A stretch of 64,000 nt of DNA from Isoetes taiwanensis (taxonomy: Eukaryota; Streptophyta; Lycopodiopsida; Isoetales; Isoetaceae): positions 10,964,740 to 11,028,739 of the forward strand of contig JAJEKV010000008.1 of NCBI GenBank assembly GCA_021234155.1, in the 5' to 3' direction. Position 1 is the first letter of the stretch. Every line of letters begins with the position of its first letter. A model generated the notes under the pieces. That model did not search any database. It had not been told where the DNA came from and was given only the letters and a program-made list of their open reading frames with translations. The translations under genes were made by a program, and so were the position numbers. This document shows positions 11,923 to 22,019 of this stretch, in pieces.

Positions 11923-12734
11923 ATTGATCTTTGCCCCGCAAAGATCGGGGTTCTCCCCACCTTGGGATCTACTTATCCTGCAATCAACCTCATGCATACG
12001 ATATACTTATTATTACATTTATACATTTAATAGAATTACCTTAAGGTAATATTTACAGGACATTATTGAACTATTATTCAATCAATTGCTTAATTATTCG
12101 CATGTTATTACAACGATTACTCAAATTTTATTATATATACTATTATTCTTCGAGGTACTCTTTATTCCTTGCAACACTTTAGACAAAATTGTGTTGCAAG
12201 TCTTCATAGTCTGACCTCCTAGCCCTCCGGAGTGCTCTATTGGCCTGCAGGTCACACTACGTTAGTACCATATTTAATTATTTATAAAGTTTTGGTTATA
12301 TGGTGACCACCCCACCTATCTACATGGATGCATGGCTAATCTCCCGGCGTAGGAAGAGGGTGATTCTTCCATTATGGCCGTGGAGACAGCGTCTATATGC
12401 CTATATGCCACTCGTGCCTACACCTTTAGTTGCCCAGCGTGGAGGATAGGTCCTTCCCATATATGGGGCGTGAAGGCCAGATTCCTCCTATCAAAACATA
12501 TATGGGGCTAGAGGTGCTTTTCCTATCAGTGCATTCCTCAATGACCTCCTTTCTCTCGAGGTCGTCTACTTCCGTGGGACAGAAGTAGACTTTCCAAGCG
12601 GCACCGCGGTCATGCCTACATTGACATTACACCACGTCCTAGAGATCACCGTAGTAATCTCATCATCGGTTACAACGCATGCAACCCTTACCTCATAGGT
12701 TGCATGCGTAGATTATACCTAACTAGGCAAGCTG

Positions 12735-13073
12735 TTAATCTACACAAATCGACATGCCTGAGCCGATTTCTTCGGAGATGATTTTGCCGTCCCATTGCTC
12801 CATAAACTGTGGGTACTGTTTTTCCAGATCTCTTTTAAGTACCCATGTTGCGTCTTCCACCGGCAAGTGCTTCCACTTGACCAAGTATTGGAGGAACTCC
12901 GATCTCCTTGTTTTCTTGAATGCTTTATCAAGAATTAGCTCTGGAACTATTTCCAACTGCTCCTCTGTCATTTTCAACATCGTTGGGGTGTCCAGGATTT
13001 CATCTGGGTTGGGAGTGTGCTTCTTCAGCAAACTCACGTGGAAGACTTTGTGGATCTTTAAGTGTGCTGGCAA
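12735..13073 (-). pseudogene. Gypsy integrase C-terminus and chromodomain
   Basis: Encodes LPAHLKIHKVFHVSLLKKH-type sequence, the usual end of chromovirus integrase. Residues about 44-100 form a chromodomain with YLVKWKHLPVEDATW at its core. Chromodomains of this element class bind histone marks or chromatin and bias integration. The frame is separated from the integrase core by a 26 bp tandem duplication at 13062-13113, which shifts the frame. Confidence 0.9.
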
Positions 13074-13113
13074 GTCTAACCTGTAGGGTGTGCTGGCAAG
13101 TCTAACCTGTAGG
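13062..13113 (-). repeat. 26 bp tandem duplication breaking pol
   Basis: GTGTGCTGGCAAGTCTAACC starts at 13062 and again at 13088 with no difference over 26 bp. As 26 is not a multiple of three, it moves the reading frame between integrase core and chromodomain. Confidence 0.95.
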
Positions 13114-13810
13114 ATTGGTTACCCACTCTCTTGACTATTTTGAATGGTCCAGCCCACCTTGGAGCAAGTTTCTTGCAATTCCCGATGCGGAGCTTTGCCT
13201 GCTTCACCTTGATCTTGAGCCACATATTGTCGCCAACTTCAAACTGCCTGACTGTTCGATGCTTGTCGGCGATGCTCTTTTGACGACTCCTTGCTGCTAG
13301 GAGATATCCCCGTACTTCTTCTACGAGCTGCTGCATGTCGCTCAGCATTTGTTGGGAGACTTCCACTTTTGACACGGGATTGTGCCAAGTGTCTGGAGTT
13401 AGGCATTGGTAGCCGTAGTTGATCATGAACGGCGACATTTGGGATGATTCCTGCTTGGTGCTATTGTACGCAAACTCCACCAAGTGAATAAATTCCTCCC
13501 ACATACCTTGCTTGTTCCAGACATAGTTTCGGAGCATGTCTTCCAAAATTCTATTGACACGCTCTGTTTGCCCATCCGTCTGTGGATGATAGGCCGTGCT
13601 CATGGATAGCTTCGTTCCAATCGTTGTGAAGAGATCCTGCCAGAAGGCGCTGATGAACTTCGGATCTCGGTCGGAGATAATTTCCCTTGGCATGCCATGA
13701 AGTCTGAAAATCTCTTTGGTGAAGAGTTTTGCCGTGTCCATAGCTGTGTCCGTGGTCCTGCAAGGCACAAAATGGGCCATCTTCGACAACTTGTCGACCA
13801 CGACCATCAA
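13076..13810 (-). pseudogene. Gypsy integrase core
   Basis: An open frame of about 244 residues carrying the DDE core: VVDKLSKMAHF, ISDRDPKF and HPQTDGQTERVNR. All three acidic residues are visible. Upstream, a one-frame shift near 13815 separates it from MDFITRLPRT, which belongs to the same domain. The C-terminal part is typical of chromoviruses (GDNMWLKIK, LAPRWAGPFKI). Confidence 0.92.
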
Positions 13811-13817
13811 GGCATCC

Positions 13818-14900
13818 TTACCTCTTCTTTGTTCTTGGCAATCTCGTTATAAAATCCATGCTGACGACCTCCCACTTAGCGTTTGGTACAGCTAATGGTT
13901 CCAAAGCACCTGGAATTTGAAGTTGTTCTGCCTTCGTTTGCTGGCATAGCTGACACTCCTTGATGTGGCGAGCTATCTGTTTCTTCATTCCTAGCCAATA
14001 GTAGCTGCTACGCACTTTGAAATATGTCTTCATGAATCCTGCGTGGCCAGCTATTGGGCTGTTGTGGGTGTCGTGGAGGATCAACTTTCTTACTCCAGAT
14101 GATTCCGGCACGCACAACTTGTTCTTATGGTATAGGAGGTTACCTTCCTTTTTAAAGTTTTTGAAGGTTTCCCTCTCCTTGTCCGTTCTCGCTTCCTTGG
14201 ACAAGCTTGCCCATACTTCTTTGAAGTCCTCATCCGTTGGCAAGGTTTCTTCTATCTTTTTCCCGAAATCGCTGAAGAGCATCGAGATTGCATTGCAGTG
14301 CACTCTGGTTGTTAGTGGATGCCTTGAAAGCGCATCTGCTACCACATTAAGCTTCCCGGGTTTGTAGACTATCTCAAAGTCGTACTCCTCAAGAAATTCC
14401 ATCCACCTTCTCTGCCTCAGATTGAGATGTGGTTGCGTGAATACGTATTGGAGGCTCTGGTGATCAGTGTCCAACTGGAATTTCCTCCCTAAGAGGTAAT
14501 GCCTCCAGATTCTCCATGCCCTGACAACTGCTAGCAGCTCTTGATCATGCGTCGGGTAACGCGTTTCGGCGTCGTTCATTTTCCTTGAGTCGTACGCTAT
14601 TACTCGCTCTTCTTGCATCAGCACTGCACCTGTGGCTATCTTGCTTGCATCCGTTGCCACTAACTTATCCTTTTCCGGGTCTGGCAGGGTCAAGACGGGG
14701 GCGGTTGTCAAGGCTTCCTTCAACAACTCAAATCCTGCTTGGGCTTTCTTGAGCCAATGGTCTGCCCAATTTTTTACTTTCTCCGCCTTTGTTAAGTCCG
14801 TCAGTGGGGCTGCTATCTTTGCGAAGTTCTTCACGAACTTCCTGTAATACCCTGCTAGGCCAAGAAAACTTCTGACCTCATGGACATTCTTTGGTCAAAT
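13818..14900 (-). pseudogene. Gypsy RT C-terminus, RNase H and integrase zinc finger
   Basis: Sequence related to FLGLAGYYRKFVKNFAKIA begins near 14890. RNase H follows (ATDASKIATGAVLMQ, YPTHDQELLAVVRAW, DHQSLQYV), then the HHCC integrase finger (HAGFMKTYF ... CQLCQQTKAEQ). The RT palm that should lie upstream is absent: beyond about 14900 the sequence is unrelated to RT. The join looks like a deletion or replacement. Confidence 0.88.
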
Positions 14901-16320
14901 CCTGAGACCAACCGCGCATGCTGGCCAAATCCTGAGAGCGCAATTAGCATCGATACTCCTTCCTCGCCTCTGGGGGTGAATTTGCGGTGAATTACCGCTA
15001 TTCTTCCATCCATCAGCAGGGGAAGGTAATACCACAACGACCTGTCGTTGCGAGACGGGTCTTCGGCCACTCGGTATCCAGCTCTGTGCCTGCTTGCAAA
15101 GTCATCAACCTCCACCGTGGTGAGTTCCCTGTAGTCTCTGACTGTTGCTGAAGCCCTCCTGAGGTCGAATTCGCCTCTTCTCTCCCGGGGAGGTGTTGCC
15201 GAAGAGCTTGCCGTTAGGATGTTCGAGGTCGCGTAGCGGATCCCCATCTGTTCCTGTAGAGCAAGGAACTCTTCCTCCGTCGGTAGTTTGTCCTCAGCCT
15301 TGTCTGCCTCCATAATCCGCCGATCTTTGTTTGTAGGCTTGGATGTCGGAGGTGGACTCTCCCGTGTAAGTGTCGGCTTCCCTTACTTGGGGGGAAGTCG
15401 GATGCTCCTGGACGATGAAGTCGCCCAGTCCGTTCTTCTGAGTTGGTGCAATAACTCTTCAGGTCGGTACTCCCTTTCCCTGCACTCCGGGAGGTTTTGG
15501 ATGTCGCTGAGGAGCAAAAATTCTTCGCCCTCGACAATGATGGGGGCTAGGCTTGTAATGCCTAGCCCAAGGGGCGGCGCGACTCTAAGAGTTTGCCGGC
15601 TTCTTTCGAAGTCTTGCCACTCTTGTTCCGCTTGTCGCTGCTCTTCCGCTGGGTCGAGCTCGACGTAGTCTTCCTCCTCTTCCGATTCTGTTCTTTCCGA
15701 AGTCCTCCTCTTCTTTTCCTTCCGCCGCTCTGTTTGTATTGCGTAAGGAGCCGTTGTTCTGCTGCTACGGCTATTGGGTCCACGTCCATGGGGGGGATGG
15801 AGGTTTCTCCCACAGTGTTCTCGGCACGATGGGTAAGAAAAATTGCCAAGGCAGTGTTGAAAGAGAAATATTTGGTCCTATTGACAGTTAGGACCATTGG
15901 CTCGGGTGTGCGCTGCGCCTTGTTTGTCAGGTATTTGGCAATGTTTGGAACATCACCTAAAAGTCTGCGATGGGATTGCCTAGGAACAAAGTACCCTATG
16001 CAAGGTGGGAGCTGCACTAGTGCTGGTTACGCCCTAGCTTGGAATTCGCAGACGGGACTCTTGTAAAAGTTTGGGGTTGCGTGCAGAGTTGCTTGGACAT
16101 CTACCTCCTTCCGGAAGACATGGAAAATTTGGTCGATGTCGGCCTCGGCAGCATGAGCGCTGGCGCTGTACCATCTGTGGAAATCAGAGGTTGCCATTGG
16201 TTAAATGCGAAAGAGGGTATCAAACGGTTGCAAGAGCACCTCAGGGAGCTGGAAAATCGGCTAAGAAGGCAGGAGCAAACTTGTAGGGTGCTGTGTGTGA
16301 AATGAGGGACCTATTTATAG
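14900..16320 (-). other. Gypsy middle region, frames of unknown protein
   Basis: Minus-strand frames at 15562-16017 (basic, Lys/Arg/Ser-rich C-terminus), about 15390-15755 (acidic then hydrophobic, with DYVELDPAEEQRQAEQEW) and 14855-15313 cover most of the stretch in shifting phase. This suggests one ancestral ORF broken by indels, standing where protease and RT palm should be. I recognise no domain. The long plus-strand frames here are shadows. Confidence 0.45.
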
Positions 16321-16509
16321 AAAAGGGAAAAACCCTAATTTTTGGATGACTTGGAAAATTCCGGGGGTTGGGCAATTCTAGTCTATACTGAGGTCAAAAT
16401 GGGAATTTGAAGACTAGTTCAAGTGTTTGAGCGTGGCTGGATTACCTAAAGATGCTATACAACAGGTTGGGAATCATTCGGGCAAGTTCTGGTGAAGAAA
16501 TGGTAGGAG

Positions 16510-16576
16510 GTCTCACAGCTTGCGCCTCGCTCAAAAACTAAAGTTTAGTTTCTTGACCAGGCGCAAGCTGTGAGAC
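16510..16576. repeat. 67 bp palindrome P1
   Basis: Near-perfect inverted repeat with arms GTCTCACAGCTTGCGCCT and AGGCGCAAGCTGTGAGAC and a self-complementary centre AAACTAAAGTTTAGTTT. P1 and P2 lie downstream of the gag-like ORF in element orientation. Confidence 0.95.
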
Positions 16577-16710
16577 ATCAGTCTCATTTTGATCAAAACA
16601 TGTCCAATTTGAATAAACTAAGGATGTAAGGATGATGGGCTCATCAAGTCAGGTAGAATCGACCCCTTATTTGGTCGATTTGGAGCTGTTTTGGGCGAGT
16701 TTTGGGCAAG

Positions 16711-16777
16711 GTCTCACAGCTTGCGCCTCGCTCAAAAACTAAAGTTTAGTTTCTTGACCAGGCGCGAGCTGTGAGAC
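16711..16777. repeat. 67 bp palindrome P2
   Basis: Same length and sequence as P1 apart from one arm change (GGCGCGAGCTG). It starts 201 bp after P1. Confidence 0.95.
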
Positions 16778-16926
16778 ATCACGTCTTTCTGTCTGCAAAT
16801 GTTCTATTTTACTAATATAAAAGCTAAAACTTGCTAACTTATCCTAATTAAGCAAGTTCAGACAATTAAAGTACTCAAAATTGTTCTATTATCACAAAAA
16901 TTTTTCGATTATTTACAAAAAAAAGT

Positions 16927-18150
16927 TTAGGGGCGTTCTCCCTTGATGCGAGTAGCAAGTTGCATGTCTTGCCTTATCAGAGTCACTCGCTTCGCATGGA
17001 CAGTGCAAGCTGTTGAGTCTTCAAAATGTTGCACTATCTTCTGTTCATTTGCTTCTCGAGGCGAAAGCGGCATCTCATCTGTGACCCGTGAGTCCGGCCC
17101 CGAAATCTGCATTACTTCTCTAACTAGCCGAGCAAAGGGGGCCCGGGGAATCAGGAGGCCGTAGCTGCGTTGGAAGTGCCGAATCTCCCGTAGTGCTCTT
17201 TGCTCGAGCTGCTTCTTTGTGAGCTTCTTCTGTGCAGGCTTTTTCGGGACCTTGGGTCTTGGTGGTGGCGGTCTTAGGGTCTGCTGCTTGGTTGGGGCCT
17301 CCCACTCCTTCATATAGGCATTGTGCTCCCGCATCTTTCGTTCGTAGATTTTTATTGGGTCCGTAACATAGGACTCTCGGGCAGGCCGGGGTTGCTTTTT
17401 CCTGTCCCATTTCGGGTAAGGAGGGGGCTTCTTCACTGTGTCCTGCTGCTCCTCCTCGGGCGCTACCTGCTCGGTTGCTACCTGCTCAACGGCCGGGGGT
17501 TTGGAAGAACTTGCCCCTCCTGTGTTGGGATTAGGCTCTTCGTCAGAACCCTCTGAGGGGGTTGGGGGATGATCGGGTGGCCGTTCGGTAATGGTGATCT
17601 TCGGGTTGGGCTTTTTCACCATGGGGACGTCCTTGAACTTCCTGGGGCTCCCCACCCATTTCCCTTTCTTCTTCTTGAGCTCCGCGGCCGCTTTCTGCTC
17701 TTCTTCTTCCCTCTTCCTCTTCTTTTGTTCCCTTTTTCTCTCACGCCGTTCGTACTTCCTGATAAAAGCAGCGAGGTCTGCTTCCTCTGCCGGCTGAAGC
17801 CTCGGCTCGATCTGCTCCTGTTGCTCCTCCGCTTCTTTTTCTCGAATCCAGGCTTCGACTTGTTCTTCAATGGTCGGCTCTGGAGTCGGCATCCTCCGTT
17901 CCTCTCGGGCCTTGGTTCTCCTTTCCCGCTGCGCTTCCTCCTCCTCTTCCTCAATTACCTCCGTCCCTGCTTCCGAGTGTACTTCATCTTCTTCATTGTG
18001 CTCGTTCGAAGGTTCTCCCTCACTCGAAGAAGGTGGATCGTTAGGGTTAAGGAGGCGCTCCTGCAGCATGCGCCGAATCGTACTGGCATCGACGGCGCCG
18101 GTCGCTTCGCCTGGGCGGGCTTTCCTCGCAGTCTGCTTGGTCCGTGCCAT
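16927..18150 (-). CDS. Gag-like ORF with histone H3 tail mimic
   Basis: The frame stays open upstream to 18288, but the first ATG is at 18150 in strong plant context (AACATGGCA). From there it encodes about 407 residues. The N-terminus reads MARTKQTARK, identical to histone H3 residues 1-9 after Met removal (R2, K4, R8 and K9 kept), then diverges, with Ala at the Ser10 position. The rest is very acidic (Glu-rich near residues 45-80), then Lys/Arg-rich coiled-coil-like sequence, then Pro-rich, ending in a region with FQRSYGLLIPRAPFARLVREV. I see no zinc knuckle or classic capsid motif, so gag is inferred from position between primer site and pol. It lies between two pairs of 67 bp palindromes. 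Confidence 0.75.
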   Translation of the reverse strand: MARTKQTARKARPGEATGAVDASTIRRMLQERLLNPNDPPSSSEGEPSNEHNEEDEVHSEAGTEVIEEEEEEAQRERRTKAREERRMPTPEPTIEEQVEAWIREKEAEEQQEQIEPRLQPAEEADLAAFIRKYERRERKREQKKRKREEEEQKAAAELKKKKGKWVGSPRKFKDVPMVKKPNPKITITERPPDHPPTPSEGSDEEPNPNTGGASSSKPPAVEQVATEQVAPEEEQQDTVKKPPPYPKWDRKKQPRPARESYVTDPIKIYERKMREHNAYMKEWEAPTKQQTLRPPPPRPKVPKKPAQKKLTKKQLEQRALREIRHFQRSYGLLIPRAPFARLVREVMQISGPDSRVTDEMPLSPREANEQKIVQHFEDSTACTVHAKRVTLIRQDMQLATRIKGERP

Positions 18151-18362
18151 GTTTGACGGATCGTCAATCGGATCTCGGGCGCCAAAGATCGCCTTAGGGA
18201 GCGAGAGCTGGTTTCTAAGGCGGGAATGTTCAAATGAGGGGGGTCTACTTCTATTTATAGCTTGGCAAATTTTTAGGTCAAACTTCAAGTTGCTCTATTT
18301 AACATGCTAAGATACCTATTTAGTTAAAACTTACACTTATTTCAGACTTTTCCTACTTATTG

Positions 18363-18429
18363 GTCTCACAGGTCGCGCCTCGCTCAAAAACTAAAGTTTA
18401 GTTTTTAGACCAGGCGCGAGCTGTGAGAT
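18363..18429. repeat. 67 bp palindrome P3
   Basis: Same palindrome family, slightly more decayed (GGTCGCGCCT in the left arm). It lies upstream of the gag-like ORF in element orientation. Confidence 0.93.
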
Positions 18430-18552
18430 CTCACACAATTTTAAGTAATTTAAGTAATCTAATCATGCTATTCTTATTAATTCCTATCTTAGAATTAGCT
18501 TTACCATATTAGTTTTCTCAAATTCATCATGTTTAAGTGATCTTGGCTCGAT

Positions 18553-18619
18553 GTCTCACAGCTTGCGCCTCGCTCAAAAACTAAAGTTTAGTTCTTCGAC
18601 CAGGCGCGAGCTGTGAGAC
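18553..18619. repeat. 67 bp palindrome P4
   Basis: Same family. It starts 190 bp from P3, so P3/P4 mirror the P1/P2 spacing on the other side of the ORF. It lies in the presumed 5' leader. Confidence 0.93.
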
Positions 18620-18817
18620 CACCTCACTTTGGCAAAATTTTTGGCCCATTCTTTTTAGTCTTATTAAGTTCCAATTCACTTAATTGTTACTAGCTTAGCA
18701 TAACTACAAAAATGAGAAAAAAAAAAAAATTTCCCACTTTTCGAAGCTTAAGGATCCTACCAAGTTAGTACTACTGGGAGCATGGCCAGTGCTTTGCTCT
18801 TGGTCTCCAAGAACATT

Positions 18818-18829
18818 GCTCTGATACCA
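18818..18829 (-). other. Gypsy primer-binding site
   Basis: On the minus strand TGGTATCAGAGC follows the 5' LTR after one spacer base; it is complementary to initiator tRNA-Met. This shows that the element reads right to left. Confidence 0.9.
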
Positions 18830-18830
18830 T

Positions 18831-20313
18831 TGTGACGTCCCCTACTCGTATACGATGCCCGCACCGTATACAAACAGGAGTTCATCCCCCATACCAGCTC
18901 CATTGCTGATACACGGCCCTCCACATATCACTGTGACCGTCTGAAGTCCCCAGTGGGAAGAATGAAGGGGTCATTTTACCCCGTCTCCCTCAGGGCCTAC
19001 CTAGCTGCGGAAGCGTAACATACACGTCAGTAACATACATCACATATCCACCTCGAAGGGTGGCGCATCAACATCTGCATAGACAAAGATCAGCACAATA
19101 CAAGTGGGATCCTACCCAAGGCTCAGACACAGGGATGGACTGACAAGCTTGGGTCTCCAGAGTTCGTTGCAGACGGAATCATGACAATGGAATTGGCTGG
19201 CATAAGAACATGGCATTGGGTTGTCCACACCATCCGCCCCTCCTGTGCACACTTTGCAGAGTAGGTTGAAAAGTGTTGGGACCCGACTGTAGCCCACCGC
19301 GTGCATAGCCAAAGGGGCTACTCCTGGGTTACATCTCCCCAGGCCCGATGGGGCAGGTAGGGATCACTCCCACCCGGGGTCTACATGCTGACCCAAGGTG
19401 ACTAGAGGGCCACTGCCCTTATTCGACTTAACCCACTGGAAGGTGAACCCCACCCCACGGGTGTCGAGCCCATGCCTTGCCCACACTCAGTGGCAAGCCA
19501 TTAGACCTAGTCACTTTGATCCCCGGTAGGCCTTACACACCAGAGGGATCGGTCAAGGGTCAGAACACGAACCTCGTTCTAAGCCAGTCTGGTCCCTTCA
19601 CCGACAACCAGGTGAGGTTCTTGTACACAGGCCGAATTCTAGTAATGCACTAAGAGCATCATCTACTAAGCTTTCAGTCTCTACCCCCCTTCCCAATACA
19701 ATGAGTTCACAGAATCCATCCGTCCATCATATCAACATAATAAATAATAAAGAACTAATCTATCTCATAGAGTTAAGTTCTTTAGTTAGGTCAATCTCGG
19801 GATCTACTTGGCTGCTAGGGGTGATCTAATAGGCTAAACCTACTGATTCGAAGGCTGGAGTAAGGTTTATGCTATTTGATCGACCAAATACCTGATCCCT
19901 GGTTCACTCCTCTCGATCCGAAGGCGTCCATGTCCCTGTTCTGCTTCGGGATGCGGTCGGAGGAATGATCTGACTAGCTGGGGCGCACAGGCAGATCGTG
20001 GGAGTTGGAATTGACTCCTCAGGCGCGCGAATCGGAGCTCGGAAGGTCTGTGGGCCAAAAAGGGAATGTTAGGGTTTGATGCCTTATGTAGGCTATCAGT
20101 TAGGGTTTAGGGTTTCCATGACCCTTGGTCTACCTTTAGTGGGTTAAAGGTCTAAAGGTGCGCGCATTGCTAAGTGTGCGCACCATTGCAAGTTGCCCCC
20201 TAGGGCGTCCTTGCTTAGGTATGTGTCGGCGTACACGTCGACTAGACGGCGTGTACGCGTGACGGCGCAGTACGGTATACGTCTTGAGACCGTATATCGT
20301 ACTGGAACGTCAC
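18831..20313 (-). repeat. Gypsy 5' LTR
   Basis: About 1483 bp from TGTGACGTCCCC to GGAACGTCACA on the plus strand, matching 10415-11909. It is followed not by flanking DNA but by a further 370 bp of element sequence. Confidence 0.87.
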
Positions 20314-20683
20314 ATTCTCCCCACCTTGAATTGATGCTGTCCGCAGCATCGTGGTTCTCCCCACCTTGGGATCTACTTATCCTGCAATCAACCTCATGCA
20401 TACGATATACTTATTATTACATTTATACATTTAATAGAATTACCTTAAGGTAATATTTACAGGACATTATTGAACTATTATTCAATCAATTGCTTAATTA
20501 TTCGCATGTTATTACAACGATTACTCAAATTTTATTATATATACTATTATTCTTCGAGGTACTCTTTATTCCTTGCAACACTTTAGACAAAATTGTGTTG
20601 CAAGTCTTCGTAGTCTGACCTCCTAGCGTGACGGCGCAGTACGGTATACGTCTTGAGACTGTATATCGTACTGGAACGTCACA
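20314..20683 (-). repeat. Extra internal piece plus LTR tip at the Gypsy 5' end
   Basis: 20314-20624 repeats the internal 3' region 11910-12220, including the polypurine tract. 20625-20683 repeats the outer 59 bp of the LTR (compare 20255-20313). The GACAT target duplication lies outside this extension, so it was present when the element inserted. Confidence 0.85.
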
Positions 20684-20688
20684 GACAT
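20684..20688. other. Target site duplication GACAT (right)
   Basis: Matches 10410-10414 and adjoins the extended end of the Gypsy element. Copia A coding sequence resumes here. Confidence 0.95.
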
Positions 20689-21711
20689 CGTCATTGTCGT
20701 AGTCTATGTCGATGATTTGATTCTTGCCACCAATTCCCTATCTGCCCTTCACAATCTTAAACAGCAGCTTCAACAGGCTTTTCATATGGTTGACCTCGAC
20801 CCTCTGCATCACTGCCTTGGTCTTCAGATTACTCGAAATCGCACCACCCGCTCTCTCTTCATTCATCAACAAAAAGCCATTCATAAAATTTGTTCTCGAT
20901 TTGGCCTTTCCAATGCATCTCCCAAAGCTACTCCTTTGTCTACACATCTCAAATTATCCCGTGATCAAGCTCCTGCTACTTCTGCTGAACAAGACCAGAT
21001 GCATCAGATTCCATACCGCAGTGCCGTTGGCTGCCTCCTGCACATTATGGTGAGTACTCGTCCCGATATCGCAGCTGCTGTCAGTCGGTTCATGGAACAT
21101 CCTGGCCCTGCTCATTGGCAAGCAGTTAAGCGAATGATCATACGCTACTTAAAGGGCACCTCTCATCTTGGATTACTCTATGCACCTGATCAACATGATC
21201 CAGATGTTCGGCTCCGCGGCTTTGTTGATGCTGATTGGGCAGGCGACATTGACACTCGTAGATCCACCACAGGCTTTGCCATCATGCTCCATGGAGGATC
21301 AGTTACTTGGGTTAGCTCCAAACAACTTGGGTTAGCTCCAAACAGACTAGTGTTGCTCTTTCTTCCTGTGAAGCCGAGTACATGGCCACCTCTGCTGTTG
21401 TAAGGGAAACTCTTTGGCTGCGACAATTCCTTCAGGAATTGGGCTTTCCTCAAGTCAGACCTACTATAATCTTCAATGACAATAAGAGTGCCATTGCTCT
21501 CACCGAGAATCCCATTCTCCATAAACGCTCAAAACATATTGGGATTCATCACCATTTTACCCGTGAACAGGTTCAGGCTGGCACTATCATAATGCAATAT
21601 CTTCCAACACATCTCATGCCCGCTGATCTGCTCACTAAGCCTCTTCCAGCAGATCTCTTTGAGCGCCACCGACAATCTTTGGGCCTGCATGCTCTCCTTG
21701 AGCAGAGCTAA
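20689..21711 (+). pseudogene. Copia A RT remainder and RNase H
   Basis: Begins with the YVDDLILA catalytic box, followed by the RT thumb and RNase H (FVDADWAGDIDTRRSTTG, KHIGIHHHFTREQV). A 20 bp tandem duplication at 21305/21325 (ACTTGGGTTAGCTCCAAAC) shifts the frame within RNase H, so the C-terminus continues in a second frame from about 21382 to the stop at 21711. Confidence 0.9.
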
Positions 21712-21828
21712 GGGGCAGTAATGATAGTTGTTTGTTTGTTTGGTTTTTTCTATCTCTGCTCAATTGAGCATTTGTTCCTTGTTACTGTAAACTCTCTCTG
21801 ACTTCTGTTTATGCGCAGAATGGGGGAG

Positions 21829-22019
21829 TGATAAAAGATATTCTTGTTATAGTTAGTTATAGGAAGTTCTGCTCATAAAGCAGAAGTCTGCCACGTCATA
21901 AATAGATACGTTGTACTTTAAGAATATAAGTATCAGGCTGATCCAACGATCTTGGATGGCTTATTTGCACGCTTCTTGGTCCTGGGTTCTTTCTCTCTTG
22001 ATTGATCTATTCTGCTACA
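21829..22019 (+). repeat. Copia A 3' LTR
   Basis: 191 bp, TGATAAAAGA to CTGCTACA, preceded by a purine-rich tract (GAATGGGGGAG). Its last 102 bp match the 5' remnant at 6620-6721. Confidence 0.88.

Larger units (their letters stand above)
10415..20683 (-). mobile_element. Ty3/Gypsy chromovirus, nested and defective
   Basis: A minus-strand element of 10,269 bp bounded by TG...CA ends and a GACAT target duplication. In element order: a partially duplicated 5' end (20683-20314), 5' LTR (20313-18831), Met-tRNA primer site (18829-18818), an H3-mimic gag-like ORF, a middle region of unclear frames, RT C-terminus and RNase H, integrase, chromodomain, polypurine tract and 3' LTR. The RT palm with its YxDD motif is not visible, and frameshifts break pol. 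It is therefore non-autonomous. Confidence 0.92.
6620..22019 (+). mobile_element. Ty1/Copia retrotransposon A, decayed and split
   Basis: A plus-strand Copia element in gag, protease, integrase, RT, RNase H order. It is defined by a 102 bp 5' LTR remnant (6620-6721), an initiator-Met primer site, and a 191 bp 3' LTR (21829-22019). A 10.27 kb Gypsy element interrupts the RT domain at 10415-20683; removing it and one copy of its 5 bp target duplication rejoins the RT frame just before the YVDD motif. The coding region has several frameshifts and a nonsense codon, so the element is not autonomous. Confidence 0.9.

Noticed and set aside
10415-12700. Host genes in 10.6-12.3 kb and 19.0-20.5 kb
   Set aside because: The frames lie inside the Gypsy LTRs, are present in both LTR copies with different breaks, and match no protein.
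14017-18310. Long plus-strand frames at 14017-14367, 15288-16066 and 17569-18310
   Set aside because: They are antisense shadows of the minus-strand Gypsy ORFs with low-complexity translations.
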